From the NCBI GenBank assembly GCA_964450755.1, contig CAYVDJ010000022.1:1-14937 (forward strand): a DNA stretch of 14,937 nt, in the 5' to 3' direction. Position 1 is the stretch's first letter. Every line of letters begins with the position of its first letter. The position numbers were made by a program, and so were the translations under genes. Shown here piece after piece: positions 1 through 7,722 of the stretch. Source of the DNA: JAADDG01 sp964450755 (GTDB taxonomy: Bacteria > Campylobacterota > Campylobacteria > Campylobacterales > JAADDG01). Below the pieces are notes generated by a model. It was not told the origin of the DNA. It saw nothing but the letters and a program-made list of their open reading frames with translations, and ran no database searches.

Positions 1-1
1 A

Positions 2-820
2 TTAGAAGAGAATTCAGTTAGTTCCATTTTGGAACATACTGCTACAGATGGTAAAAAATATAAAACAAAATACTATAACCTTGATGCAATAATTGCTGTT
101 GGATATAGGGTAAATTCTAAAAGAGCTACACAATTTAGAATATGGGCTACAAAAGTATTAAGAGAGTTTATTATAAAAGGTTTTGTGCTTGATGATGAGA
201 GATTAAAGCAAGGTAAATATTTTGAAAAAGACTATTTTGATGAACTTCTTGAGAGAGTTCGCTCGATTAGGGCTAGTGAACGAAGGATTTATCAAAAGAT
301 TACCGATATTTTTGCTGAGTGTAGTATTGATTATGATCCACAAAGTGAGATAACTAAAAACTTTTATGCAAATATTCAAAATAAATTTCATTATGCAATT
401 ACGGGAAAAACTGCCGCAGAAATTATTTATGAAAAAGCAGATAAAAATAAACCTTATATGGGACTTACAACTTGGAAAAATGCACCAAACGGAAGGATTT
501 TAAAAAGTGATGTAAAAATTGCAAAAAATTATTTGCGCCAAAAAGAGATAAAAGAGCTTGAAAGGACTGTTTCATCATTCTTTGATTATATCGAAAGATT
601 AATTGAAAAAAGAAGAGTTTTTACTATGGAAGAGTTTGCAAAAGCGGTCGATAAATTTTTAGAATTTAACGAATATAAAATATTAGATGGTTTCGGAAAA
701 GTATCGCACCAAAAAGCTTTGCAAAAAGCTCATAAAGAGTATGAAGAGTTTAATAAATACCAGCTAATTGAATCGGATTTTGATAGATTTGTAAAACAAC
801 TAAATAAAAAAGAAGAATGA
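2..820 (+). CDS. rhuM: RhuM-family protein, 5' end outside window
   Basis: The reading frame is open from the first bases of the window, so the N-terminus lies upstream; the TTG at 29 is an internal codon, not a convincing start. The remaining 272 codons look like the RhuM family (COG3943), named for a Salmonella pathogenicity-island gene of unknown biochemical function. Recognisable stretches are GYRVNSKRATQFRIWATKVL with the following KGF-LDDERLK segment, the RSIRASERR-YQK-TDIF segment, ITGKTAAEIIYEKAD, and a C-terminal SDFD. The C-terminus appears complete. RhuM genes typically sit in genomic islands and near restriction-modification or AlbA_2 regulator genes, which fits the broken gene starting 4 bases downstream. 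No catalytic residues can be assigned. Family assignment is secure; function is unknown. Confidence 0.88.
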   Translation, partial: LEENSVSSILEHTATDGKKYKTKYYNLDAIIAVGYRVNSKRATQFRIWATKVLREFIIKGFVLDDERLKQGKYFEKDYFDELLERVRSIRASERRIYQKITDIFAECSIDYDPQSEITKNFYANIQNKFHYAITGKTAAEIIYEKADKNKPYMGLTTWKNAPNGRILKSDVKIAKNYLRQKEIKELERTVSSFFDYIERLIEKRRVFTMEEFAKAVDKFLEFNEYKILDGFGKVSHQKALQKAHKEYEEFNKYQLIESDFDRFVKQLNKKEE

Positions 821-823
821 TAA

Positions 824-1154
824 ATGCTAATCCAACAGATACAAAAAGGCGAAAGTAAAAAGCTTGAACTAAAAAAAGAACCAAATTTTGTAAGTATGGT
901 TTTTTATAGAAAAACCGGCGGAATCCGACGAATTATCTTTAGAAGAACTAAAAATTATTGACTTTTTAGAACAAAATCAAAAAATAACCGTTAAAGATGT
1001 TCAGAATCTATTAACTTTAAAAACAACTCAATCTAAAGAGATTTTATATAGTTTGGCAAAAAAAAATTACATTAAAAAAATAGGCAAAACAAGAGGAAGT
1101 TACTGCACCTCAAACAGAGTTTTTATATATTTTTCACAATTTTCATGTTTTTGA
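824..1154 (+). pseudogene. Remnant of an AlbA_2 (Schlafen-type) ATP-binding regulator: internal deletion plus frameshift
   Basis: An ATG 4 bases after the rhuM stop opens a frame beginning MLIQQIQKGESKKLELKKE, which resembles the start of AlbA_2 / divergent-AAA_4 transcriptional regulators. It then jumps directly to PNFVSMVFYRK, a sequence normally found several hundred residues later in that family. The apparent junction lies in the A-rich tract at 871-880. One extra A in the run at 910-914 shifts the frame: the first frame stops at 959-961, while the next frame continues as PAESDELSLEELKIIDFL and a winged-helix-like tail ending KTRGSY near 1104. After that the protein similarity stops and the frame runs out at 1154, inside the 3' end of the convergent transglycosylase gene. 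The normal C-terminus therefore seems lost at a junction near 1104-1122. I infer a decayed gene, not a functional short protein. Confidence 0.72.
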
Positions 1155-1680
1155 TGATTTTTTTGTAGTATCTTTTATTTTTATTTCCGCCGTTATATCT
1201 GCTGACGGTTTTGAAATAGCTTGAAGTCTGGTTGTTTAACCATACCAGATACAAGATAGCTATTTTGGCGTTGAAACGGTTGTCGTGAAGAAGTTTTTTT
1301 GCCAGTTTTTTGCGATTCATTCGCAAGATATAGTGCAATCTGAATTTTTTTGCTACAAATTTTGCGGTATTTACTCTAACTTGCATGATTCCCAAAGAGG
1401 CTTTGTGCAGGTTTTTTCTTTTGTTTTTGTATCGGCTGTCTCCTATCTTGTAACGACCGCCGTTTGATTCTGTGAGGCATATCGACATAGCCGTTTTTTC
1501 AAAAGTTTCTCCATATTTATTAGGGTATTTTAAAGCGATTTTCTTGACCAGTTTTAAAACATTTATCTGATCTTTGGAGAGTTTTTCTCCTGCAAACAGG
1601 TGAAAACTCATACCCCATAATACAGAAATTGACAATAATATTTTCTTTATAAAATGCCCGTTATAGAAGAATCTCTTCAT
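1123..1680 (-). CDS. Small secreted lytic transglycosylase-like (SLT/lysozyme-fold) protein
   Basis: The 185-residue product has a Sec signal peptide (basic start, hydrophobic core about residues 12-29, likely cleavage after LFA at residue 30). A lysozyme-like SLT domain follows: the catalytic-type glutamate in CLTESNGG (E71), the ASLGIMQV motif about residue 92 onward, a helix with AILYLVWLNNQ, and SRYNGGN near the C-terminus. Such enzymes cut peptidoglycan glycan strands in the periplasm. There is no LysM or other binding domain, so this is a minimal single-domain member. The start is supported by GGGAG at 1686-1690, 5 bases before the ATG. It lies 136 bases downstream of mnmG on the same strand and next to the accessory remnant, so it may be a housekeeping enzyme or one that helps an envelope-spanning machine. 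The sequence does not decide. Confidence 0.8.
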   Translation of the reverse strand: MKRFFYNGHFIKKILLSISVLWGMSFHLFAGEKLSKDQINVLKLVKKIALKYPNKYGETFEKTAMSICLTESNGGRYKIGDSRYKNKRKNLHKASLGIMQVRVNTAKFVAKKFRLHYILRMNRKKLAKKLLHDNRFNAKIAILYLVWLNNQTSSYFKTVSRYNGGNKNKRYYKKIIKNMKIVKNI

Positions 1681-1816
1681 TTATACTCCCACTATATTTC
1701 AAAATCGTAGCTCTTATCTGTAATTTTACATAAAATACCTAAAAATATAATTAAATTATTTTTAGAGATAACTGAAATAAAGGTATTATTATTTTACTTT
1801 TAAAGATAAATCTAAT

Positions 1817-3688
1817 TTATTTTCTTTTCTTTTGTTTTATTTTGATATAAATATGCAAGATATCTATGGCTGCCGGAGTGATTCCGCTTATCTCACTTGC
1901 TGCAAAAAGTGTGGGAGGATTGAACTTTTGCAGTTTTTCCACCACTTCATTGCTGAGTCCCGAAATCGAAGCAAAATCCATATCATCGGGTATTTTTATA
2001 TTTAACATCTCTTTCATTTTATCAATCTGGTTTTTTTGTTTGTTGATATAACTTGAATATTTTGCTTCTATCAAAATTTGATCTTTTGCTTCATCAGAAA
2101 GATTTTTGAGTTCATCACTCAATCTGTCCAACTTCTCTTTTGTAAAACTTTTCCTTGCTACGATATTTATCAAAGGAACTTTGTCGGTTATTTTATCTTC
2201 TTTCAGTGATGTTAAAAGTTCCAGATTTTCTTTGGATGGAGTTATAAAATTATTATTAAGATATTCAACTCCTTTTTTTATCTCTTTTGCTTTTTTTACG
2301 GTTTTGTCATAAGTTTTTTCATCTATGAGTCCGAGTTTGTAGCCGTAAGCCATAAGTCTTAGATCTGCGTTGTCTTCTCTTAGAAGAAGTCTGTATTCGG
2401 CTCTGCTTGTAAACATTCTGTAAGGCTCGTTTGTTCCTTTTGTTACAAGATCATCTATCAAAACTCCTATATAGGCTTCATCTCTTCTAAGTATGAGAGG
2501 CTCTTTCTCATCAAAAGCCAAAACGGCGTTTACTCCTGCCATAAAACCCTGAGCTGCCGCCTCTTCGTATCCTGTTGTTCCGTTTATCTGTCCTGCGAGA
2601 TAGAGTCCTTTTATCTTTTTTGTTTCGAGTGAATGTTTTAACTCCGTAGGATTGACAAAATCATACTCTATCGCATAACCAAATCTTACTATTTTGGCAT
2701 TTTCCAATCCTTTGATGGAGTGCAGCATATTGATTTGGGTATCTACCGGCAGGGATGTGCTAAGACCGTTTATATAGTATTCTGTGGCTTCTTTTGTCTG
2801 AGGTTCTACAAAAAGATGATGTCTCTCTTTGTCTCTGAAACGGTTTATTTTATCTTCTATGCTTGGACAGTATCTAGGACCTAACCCCTCTATCTGTCCC
2901 GTAAAAAGAGGCGCTCTGTCAAAATCGTTTTCTATGATGGAATGTGTTTTTTCGTTTGTGTATGTTATATAGCATGGCAGTTGATAGGGGTGAAAATTCT
3001 CTTTGTCGGTTCTGAAACTAAAAGGTGTGGGATTTTCATCTCCTCCCTGTATCTCCATTTTTGAAAAATCGATACTTTTGGCATCGATTCTTGGGCATGT
3101 GCCGGTTTTCAGCCGTCCTGTATCAAGTCCCAAATCTTTTAAAGAGGTGCTTAGTCTGTTTGACGGAAATTCTCCCGCCCTTCCTGCGCTTTGCGTAAAA
3201 TCTCCTATGTGGATTTTCCCTTTTAGAAAAGTTCCGGTTGTTATGATGATCTTTTTAGCGTGATAATGGTTTCTAAGATTGGTTATGATTCCTGTAACTT
3301 CGCCGTTTTTTGTTACGATCTCATCTGCACTTTCTTGTTTTATATAGAGATTTGGTGTATTTAGACAGATAGTTCTCATATAGATTCTGTATCTGTCCAT
3401 ATCGATTTGCGCCCTGCTTCCTCTGACTGCCGGACCTTTTGAAGCGTTTAGTATGCGAAACTGAATACCGCTCTTATCGGTTGCTATACCCATCTGACCG
3501 CCAAGAGCGTCTATCTCTTTGACAAGATGTCCTTTTGCCAGACCTCCTATTGCCGGATTGCAGCTTGCCGCTCCTATCTGTTCTACAAGCATTGTAACAA
3601 AAAGAGTTTTTTTGCCCATTCTGGCACTTACAAGCGCCGCCTCTATACCTGCATGACCGCCGCCGATAACTATAATGTCATATTTCAT
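1817..3688 (-). CDS. mnmG: tRNA uridine-5-carboxymethylaminomethyl(34) synthesis enzyme MnmG (GidA)
   Basis: At 623 residues this is full length for MnmG (about 620-630 in the family). The FAD-binding Rossmann motif is at the N-terminus (VIGGGHAGIEAA, residues 7-18), followed by SCNPAIGGLAKGHLVKEIDA and the GPAVRGSRAQIDM segment. The conserved cysteine regions TGTCPRID and GPRYCPSIEDKI are present. The C-terminal helical domain contains YSSYINKQ and the ending ISGITPAAIDILHIYIK, the region that contacts MnmE and tRNA. With MnmE it installs the carboxymethylaminomethyl group on U34 of certain tRNAs, using FAD, NADH and methylene-tetrahydrofolate. The ATG is preceded at 9 bases by TGAGG (3698-3702). 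It is transcribed divergently from ribE. The protein ends in a lysine-rich tail (KQKKRK). Confidence 0.98.
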   Translation of the reverse strand: MKYDIIVIGGGHAGIEAALVSARMGKKTLFVTMLVEQIGAASCNPAIGGLAKGHLVKEIDALGGQMGIATDKSGIQFRILNASKGPAVRGSRAQIDMDRYRIYMRTICLNTPNLYIKQESADEIVTKNGEVTGIITNLRNHYHAKKIIITTGTFLKGKIHIGDFTQSAGRAGEFPSNRLSTSLKDLGLDTGRLKTGTCPRIDAKSIDFSKMEIQGGDENPTPFSFRTDKENFHPYQLPCYITYTNEKTHSIIENDFDRAPLFTGQIEGLGPRYCPSIEDKINRFRDKERHHLFVEPQTKEATEYYINGLSTSLPVDTQINMLHSIKGLENAKIVRFGYAIEYDFVNPTELKHSLETKKIKGLYLAGQINGTTGYEEAAAQGFMAGVNAVLAFDEKEPLILRRDEAYIGVLIDDLVTKGTNEPYRMFTSRAEYRLLLREDNADLRLMAYGYKLGLIDEKTYDKTVKKAKEIKKGVEYLNNNFITPSKENLELLTSLKEDKITDKVPLINIVARKSFTKEKLDRLSDELKNLSDEAKDQILIEAKYSSYINKQKNQIDKMKEMLNIKIPDDMDFASISGLSNEVVEKLQKFNPPTLFAASEISGITPAAIDILHIYIKIKQKKRK

Positions 3689-3746
3689 TTATCAAAGCCT
3701 CATTTTTTTTGCTATTATAACAAAAAAGAAGCAAAAGGAAAGAGAT
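3689..3746. promoter_or_regulatory. Divergent promoter region between mnmG and ribE
   Basis: The 58 bases between the two start codons hold overlapping -10 candidates. The minus strand reads TATAAT at 3719-3714, facing mnmG. The plus strand reads TATTAT at 3713-3718 or TATAAC at 3716-3721, facing ribE. A T-run at 3703-3710 separates them from the mnmG ribosome-binding site at 3698-3702. No -35 box is evident, as is usual for sigma-70 promoters of Campylobacterota. If both boxes are used, the two promoters share nearly the same bases and would compete for polymerase. This is inference from motif position only. Confidence 0.5.
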
Positions 3747-4355
3747 TTGTTTACCGGACTTATAAGAGAATTTGCCAAAGTAAAAGGATTTGAAAATAAT
3801 CTTTTATCCCTAAAAGCTGTTTACAAACCAAAAATCGGCGACAGCATAGCCGTAAACGGTGCATGTCTGACTGTAACGGAGGTTGAAAAAAGCGGTTTTA
3901 GCGTAGAGCTTTCTCACGAAACAAAGAAGATGATAGCAGTTGAGAATATAAAAGACGAAGTTCATATAGAACCTGCCATGAGGTTGAGTGACAGAGTGGA
4001 AGGACATATCGTTCAGGGACATATCGATACGGTCGGTTTTATAGAGAAGATAGAGAAGAGGGGGAAATCTTTTGATTTTTATATCTCAATGGATAGAGAG
4101 TTTATGAAATATGTTGTTCCAAAAGGAAGCATTACGATAGACGGAGTCAGTTTGACTGTAAATGATGTTTTTGAAAACTCGTTTAGACTCACTATCATTC
4201 CCCATACGATGGAAAATACCCTTTTTGCATCCTATCAAAAACAAAGAAGAGTAAATATAGAAACTGATATGTTTGCAAGATATATCTATCATATTTTCAA
4301 AAAAGACAAAGCTCTTGATTGGGAGAGTATAGACAAGATAATGGCGGTTTATTGA
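3747..4355 (+). CDS. ribE: Riboflavin synthase, alpha subunit
   Basis: The 202-residue protein joins two 6,7-dimethyl-8-ribityllumazine molecules to give riboflavin and a diaminopyrimidine. The TTG at 3747 is chosen as the start because it gives the family's conserved N-terminus (M)FTGLI and is preceded by AAAGGAA at 3734-3740. The open frame extends further upstream into the mnmG promoter and gene, but that extension has no family resemblance. Two tandem lumazine-binding barrels are visible. The first (about residues 1-96) carries VNGACLTVT and the second begins at GHIVQGHIDTVG with VSLTVN later. The stop overlaps the start of the next gene by one base (TGATG), so translation is probably coupled. 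A conventional member of the family. Confidence 0.96.
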   Translation: MFTGLIREFAKVKGFENNLLSLKAVYKPKIGDSIAVNGACLTVTEVEKSGFSVELSHETKKMIAVENIKDEVHIEPAMRLSDRVEGHIVQGHIDTVGFIEKIEKRGKSFDFYISMDREFMKYVVPKGSITIDGVSLTVNDVFENSFRLTIIPHTMENTLFASYQKQRRVNIETDMFARYIYHIFKKDKALDWESIDKIMAVY

Positions 4356-5110
4356 TGGAGTGCAAACTTTTAAAACCTTATCGGGATATTTTGTTTCACA
4401 CTTTTACCGACAGATACGGTGGAGTGAGCAAAGCTCCCTATGAGAGTCTAAATCTTGCCACCCATGTGGGAGATGATATAAAAGCCGTTATGAAAAACAG
4501 AGTCATAATCTCAAAAAACCACTCTTTGGATCTAAGAGAACTTATCTATATGGATCAGATACACGGTGATCATATAGAGATCATAAAAGACAGTATGAGA
4601 ACAAAAATCCCAAAGTGCGATGGGATATTGAGTGATCAAAAAGGGATATCTTTGATGGTTTTGGTGGCTGACTGTATCCCTGTTTTGCTGTTTGATCCTG
4701 TAAAAAAAGTTATCGGCGCACTCCATGCCGGACGAAATCCCACTTTCAAAGAGATAGCAAAAAAGGCTGTTTTGAAAATGAGAGAGGTTTATGACTCACG
4801 ATCCGAAGATATAAAAGTCTGTTTGGGGGTATCTATCAAAAGTTGTTGCTATGAAGTTTCAAAAGATATCGCCGATATAGCGATAGAGAGTTTTGGAGAA
4901 AAGTATATCGACAAAAGAGAAGAAAAATATTTTTTAAATCTTCAGCTTTTAAACAGAGATCAACTGAAAAATGTCGGTGTAAAAGAGGAAAATATCTCTG
5001 TCAGCAAAGAGTGCAGTTGTTGCGATGAGGATTATTTTTCATACAGAAGAGAGGGGATAACCGGCAGGTTTGCCGGAATCATATCTTTAAGAAGGGATCA
5101 TGAGTTATAA
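4355..5110 (+). CDS. pgeF: PgeF/YfiH-family (DUF152) purine nucleoside phosphorylase / peptidoglycan-editing factor
   Basis: The 251-residue protein belongs to the YfiH / LACC1-like family. Members have been described as copper-dependent oxidases, purine nucleoside phosphorylase/adenosine deaminases, and as PgeF, which keeps wrong amino acids out of peptidoglycan. The metal-binding His-Cys-His set is present: H70 in DQIHGD, C107 in VADCIPVLLFDP and H124 in GALHAG. The C-terminal CSCCDEDYFSYRREGITGRF motif is also typical. One deviation is that the usual HAGWRG reads HAGRNP, without the tryptophan. An in-frame TTG at 4319 lies inside ribE and is less likely than the ATG at 4355, which overlaps the ribE stop. 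It overlaps flhX by 11 bases. Family certain; which activity dominates in this organism is not decidable. Confidence 0.92.
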   Translation: MECKLLKPYRDILFHTFTDRYGGVSKAPYESLNLATHVGDDIKAVMKNRVIISKNHSLDLRELIYMDQIHGDHIEIIKDSMRTKIPKCDGILSDQKGISLMVLVADCIPVLLFDPVKKVIGALHAGRNPTFKEIAKKAVLKMREVYDSRSEDIKVCLGVSIKSCCYEVSKDIADIAIESFGEKYIDKREEKYFLNLQLLNRDQLKNVGVKEENISVSKECSCCDEDYFSYRREGITGRFAGIISLRRDHEL

Positions 5111-5387
5111 AAAAGCCGTTGCATTAAAATACGAAAAAGAATCACTCAATGCTCCCGTTGTCATAGCCAAAGGGAAAGGAGAGACGGCAAAGAAAATTTT
5201 GCAAAAAGCAAAAGAGTTTGATATTCCCATCTTTCAAAACAAGGCATTGGCTGAGAGTCTTTTGAGTGTCGAAGTTGACGAGCAGATACCGCCGGAGCTT
5301 TACAAAGCAGTGGTAGAGGTTTTTGTATGGCTTATGAAAAGCGAAGAGAAAGCCCAGCTTAGTCGATCTTCTCAACCTGATAAGTAA
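5100..5387 (+). CDS. flhX: FlhB C-terminal-domain paralogue (FlhX / EscU-C-like), orphan
   Basis: The 95-residue protein corresponds to the cytoplasmic C-terminal export-switch domain of FlhB/YscU without its membrane part. It begins at AVALKYEKESLNAPVVIAKG, the segment that in FlhB follows the NPTH autocleavage site, and continues through IPIFQNKALAESLL and IPPELYKAVVEVFVWL. The NPTH motif and everything before it are missing, so the protein would resemble the cleaved C-terminal fragment. Homologues exist in Helicobacter (FlhX) and other Campylobacterota, where they can partly stand in for that fragment. It starts inside the 3' end of pgeF and is preceded by AAGGG. Its 3' end overlaps the convergent AMMECR1 gene by 29 bases. 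No other flagellar gene is in the window. Confidence 0.88.
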   Translation: MSYKKAVALKYEKESLNAPVVIAKGKGETAKKILQKAKEFDIPIFQNKALAESLLSVEVDEQIPPELYKAVVEVFVWLMKSEEKAQLSRSSQPDK

Positions 5388-5913
5388 AGATTGCAGGATG
5401 ATATTTTAAACAGTCGATTGACAAAGAAGCTTTCATACAAAGATGGGCAAAAAACTCCTCAAAACTTCTCAACTCTTCCCAAACCTGCGGTAAAAATGTC
5501 GCCTGATATCCGTCAAGCTGTAAAATTACTCCGTCGATCAAAGGTCTTATTTTGCTTTTTAGATCTTCTATATCATCATAGGGAAGTTCTTTTGGAACGC
5601 TTAACAAAGAAACCTCTATCTCTATCTCATCAAATTCCTCTTTTTCAAGAGGATTAAATCTAGGATCCGAAAATGCCGCCGCTTTTGCATTGGATAAAAG
5701 ATCATCTATCAAAGAGCGGTGCGGTATGATAGAACCTATACAGCCTCTTAGGTTATGATTTTTGTTCAAGGTTACAAAAACCGCCTGTTTTTCCAAAAGC
5801 CATGGATATTTTCTTATCAGATCTTCTTTGTCTATCAGTTTTTCTTTTGAAAATTCCTCTTTTATGGCATTTTTAGCTATCTGTAAAAGTAGCCTCTTTT
5901 TCTCCTCTTGCAT
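5359..5913 (-). CDS. amrA: AMMECR1-domain protein (AmmeMemoRadiSam system protein A)
   Basis: The 184-residue protein carries the AMMECR1 domain over nearly its full length. The hallmark LRGCIGSI is at residues 55-62, followed by the AAFSDPRFNPLEKEEF segment, the EIEVSLLS strand, DGVILQLDGYQATFLPQVWE and a C-terminal YQVE. In many prokaryotes the domain accompanies a Memo-like dioxygenase and a radical SAM protein (the predicted AmmeMemoRadiSam system, possibly RNA or protein modification). Neither partner is in this window. The start overlaps the last 41 bases of the upstream GGDEF-EAL gene, implying co-transcription and perhaps translational coupling. The tail overlaps flhX by 29 bases with no room for a terminator. 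Biochemical activity of the family is not established. Confidence 0.9.
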   Translation of the reverse strand: MQEEKKRLLLQIAKNAIKEEFSKEKLIDKEDLIRKYPWLLEKQAVFVTLNKNHNLRGCIGSIIPHRSLIDDLLSNAKAAAFSDPRFNPLEKEEFDEIEIEVSLLSVPKELPYDDIEDLKSKIRPLIDGVILQLDGYQATFLPQVWEELRSFEEFFAHLCMKASLSIDCLKYHPAIFTYQVEKID

Positions 5914-7714
5914 AGCTTTTCCCCTTTAGTATATGGCTGTCGATTTTGTCTTTCGCACTGCCTATATAGTTGCCCTGTGCATAATCAACTCCAAGTTCTA
6001 TTATTTTAGCATAAATAGAGCGGTTTGAAACAAATTCGGCGATGGTTTTTATGCCAAGATCTTTGGAAAAAGAGACGATAGTTTGCACTATTACCTCAGC
6101 ATCATGATTGATATCTATATTTTTTATAAGACTGCCGTCAATTTTGATGTAATCCACCTGAAGTTTTAGGATATGATCAAAATTGGAATATCCCGTTCCA
6201 AAGTCATCTATCGCTATTCTAGCACCCAAAGATTTTACTTTGTCTATAAAATTATAAACTTCGGTGTAATTTTTTATATCCTCGCTCTCCAACAGTTCAA
6301 AAACCACCCACGGACCTATATCATATTTGAGCATTTGGTCTATAATGTAATATGAAGTTTTTTTGTTAATGATGTCTTTTGTGGAGATATTAACTGAAAA
6401 TTCACAAAAAGTATGATGAAAATATTCAAAACAGTTTTTTACCATTATCCTTGTGAGTCTCGGATAGAGTTTTGTTTTGACGGCTATGGGAATAAATTCG
6501 TTTGGAGATTTGACAGTGTTATCTTTGCATTTTATTCTCATAAGAGATTCAAATTTTTCTATCTCTTTTGTTTTGACATTTTGAATAGGCTGAAAATGGG
6601 GTATTATCATTTTTTGTTCTATCGCCTCTTTTATATATCTGCTTATTTTTATGTTTCTTTCCGATTTTATATCCATGAGGGGATCAAAAGTAAAAATAGC
6701 ATAAGGTATTTTGGCATCTTTTGCATTTTTGAGTACCTGATAGGAGTGTTTGAATATCATATCTGTATTTAATGCTGCCCCCAAAGTAAAGGTTATACTG
6801 ATCTCTTCCTCTTTAAAATGAAACTTTTCTCTGTGAATAGATGAATTTAAAAGCTTTAGATAGTCTTTTAACTCCGTATATGAGAGTTTGGAGTTTATAA
6901 ATATACCAAAGATATTTGAATCCAGTTTATAAACTTTGGAATCTTTTGTAGGGAGTCTCTTTTTCAGCCAGATTGTTATCTGTTTTAACAAACAGTCTCC
7001 CGCCTCTATACCGAAATATTCGTTAATCATACCAAATGAATCTATATTTATAAGAATCATGGATGATTTATCCTGCACCCTTTTATCCAGATCATCCAGC
7101 AATCTTAATCTGTTAGGCAGATTTGTCAGCTGATCAGTATATAGTTGTTCTTTGAATTTCCTTTCCATCTCAATATGTTTGGATATATCAATGGCAAATA
7201 TTATATATCCTTCACTCTCTCTTTTTGAGAGATAAAAAGGATATATCGAACCGCTGAGAGTATGAATCCTCTTTGAAGATTCAATTTCCATTATACCGTT
7301 CCAGTAATTTTTTTCTTTTATGCTATTTTTTATCTCTTTGGCTATATTTTGGGCATCTATGGTATCAGGAAAGAGTTCAAAAAGTGTAAAAAGTCTGTCG
7401 CTTTTATCTGTTTTGGATATCTTTTTAAATTTTTCATTTAAATGCGTTATATGAAGTTTGGTATCGAGCGTTCCAAAAAGTCCACTGCTTTCGAGTGCTT
7501 TTTGGTATGAGAGAAGTTTGTTTTTGTATGCTTTTGTGTTGTAATGCTTCAGTATTAGTAAAACTATCGTTAAAACCGTTAAAAACAGGTTCATAGTATG
7601 TAAAAAACTGTTTTGCAGATTTTGATCGATGATCAATAAAATTGACAGTGAAAAAATAATAAATAAATTTATACTAATAAATACTTTAAAGTATTTTGAG
7701 TTAAGTAATTCTAT
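5873..7714 (-). CDS. Membrane-anchored PAS-GGDEF-EAL protein with degenerate GGDEF, probable c-di-GMP phosphodiesterase
   Basis: From the proposed ATA start the protein has 613 residues: two N-terminal membrane helices (about 12-34 and 41-56), a PAS-like sensor (about 70-185), a GGDEF domain (about 190-345) and an EAL domain (about 360-595). The cyclase signature reads DSNIF at 265-269 instead of GGDEF, so synthesis of c-di-GMP is not expected. The EAL domain keeps the usual catalytic set: E389 in FESL, N442 in VNIS, E473 in FELLE, D503-D504 in DDFGTGYS, K524 in YIKID, E560 and Q580. Hydrolysis is therefore plausible. The first conventional start, TTG at 7634-7636, has no Shine-Dalgarno sequence and would cut off membrane helix 1. 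Upstream, AAGG at 7726-7723 sits 8 bases before an in-frame ATA at 7714-7712. The 3' end overlaps the AMMECR1 gene by 41 bases. Confidence 0.87.
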   Translation of the reverse strand: MELLNSKYFKVFISINLFIIFSLSILLIIDQNLQNSFLHTMNLFLTVLTIVLLILKHYNTKAYKNKLLSYQKALESSGLFGTLDTKLHITHLNEKFKKISKTDKSDRLFTLFELFPDTIDAQNIAKEIKNSIKEKNYWNGIMEIESSKRIHTLSGSIYPFYLSKRESEGYIIFAIDISKHIEMERKFKEQLYTDQLTNLPNRLRLLDDLDKRVQDKSSMILINIDSFGMINEYFGIEAGDCLLKQITIWLKKRLPTKDSKVYKLDSNIFGIFINSKLSYTELKDYLKLLNSSIHREKFHFKEEEISITFTLGAALNTDMIFKHSYQVLKNAKDAKIPYAIFTFDPLMDIKSERNIKISRYIKEAIEQKMIIPHFQPIQNVKTKEIEKFESLMRIKCKDNTVKSPNEFIPIAVKTKLYPRLTRIMVKNCFEYFHHTFCEFSVNISTKDIINKKTSYYIIDQMLKYDIGPWVVFELLESEDIKNYTEVYNFIDKVKSLGARIAIDDFGTGYSNFDHILKLQVDYIKIDGSLIKNIDINHDAEVIVQTIVSFSKDLGIKTIAEFVSNRSIYAKIIELGVDYAQGNYIGSAKDKIDSHILKGKSYARGEKEATFTDS

Positions 7715-7722
7715 ATTATTTA

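Noticed and set aside
824..961. The 45-codon frame after rhuM as a small partner or antitoxin gene
   Set aside because: Its sequence is explained by the two ends of an AlbA_2 protein joined together and then frameshifted, which argues for a remnant and not an antitoxin.
1057..1065. Run of nine A as a phase-variation tract
   Set aside because: It lies in a gene already broken by a deletion and a separate frameshift, so switching would not restore a product.
1739..1765. CTAAAAATA / TATTTTTAG inverted repeat between the transglycosylase and mnmG genes
   Set aside because: It consists almost only of A and T, with no T-run after it in the mnmG direction; too weak to call a terminator in DNA of this composition.
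3675..3746. Upstream extension of the riboflavin synthase frame
   Set aside because: It runs through the promoter and the mnmG start, and the conserved FTGLI N-terminus begins at the TTG at 3747 with a good ribosome-binding site.
6413..6772. 119-codon open frame on the plus strand inside the GGDEF-EAL gene
   Set aside because: It is antisense to a well-supported gene, is rich in Phe/Tyr as expected from reversed AT-rich coding DNA, and has no family features.
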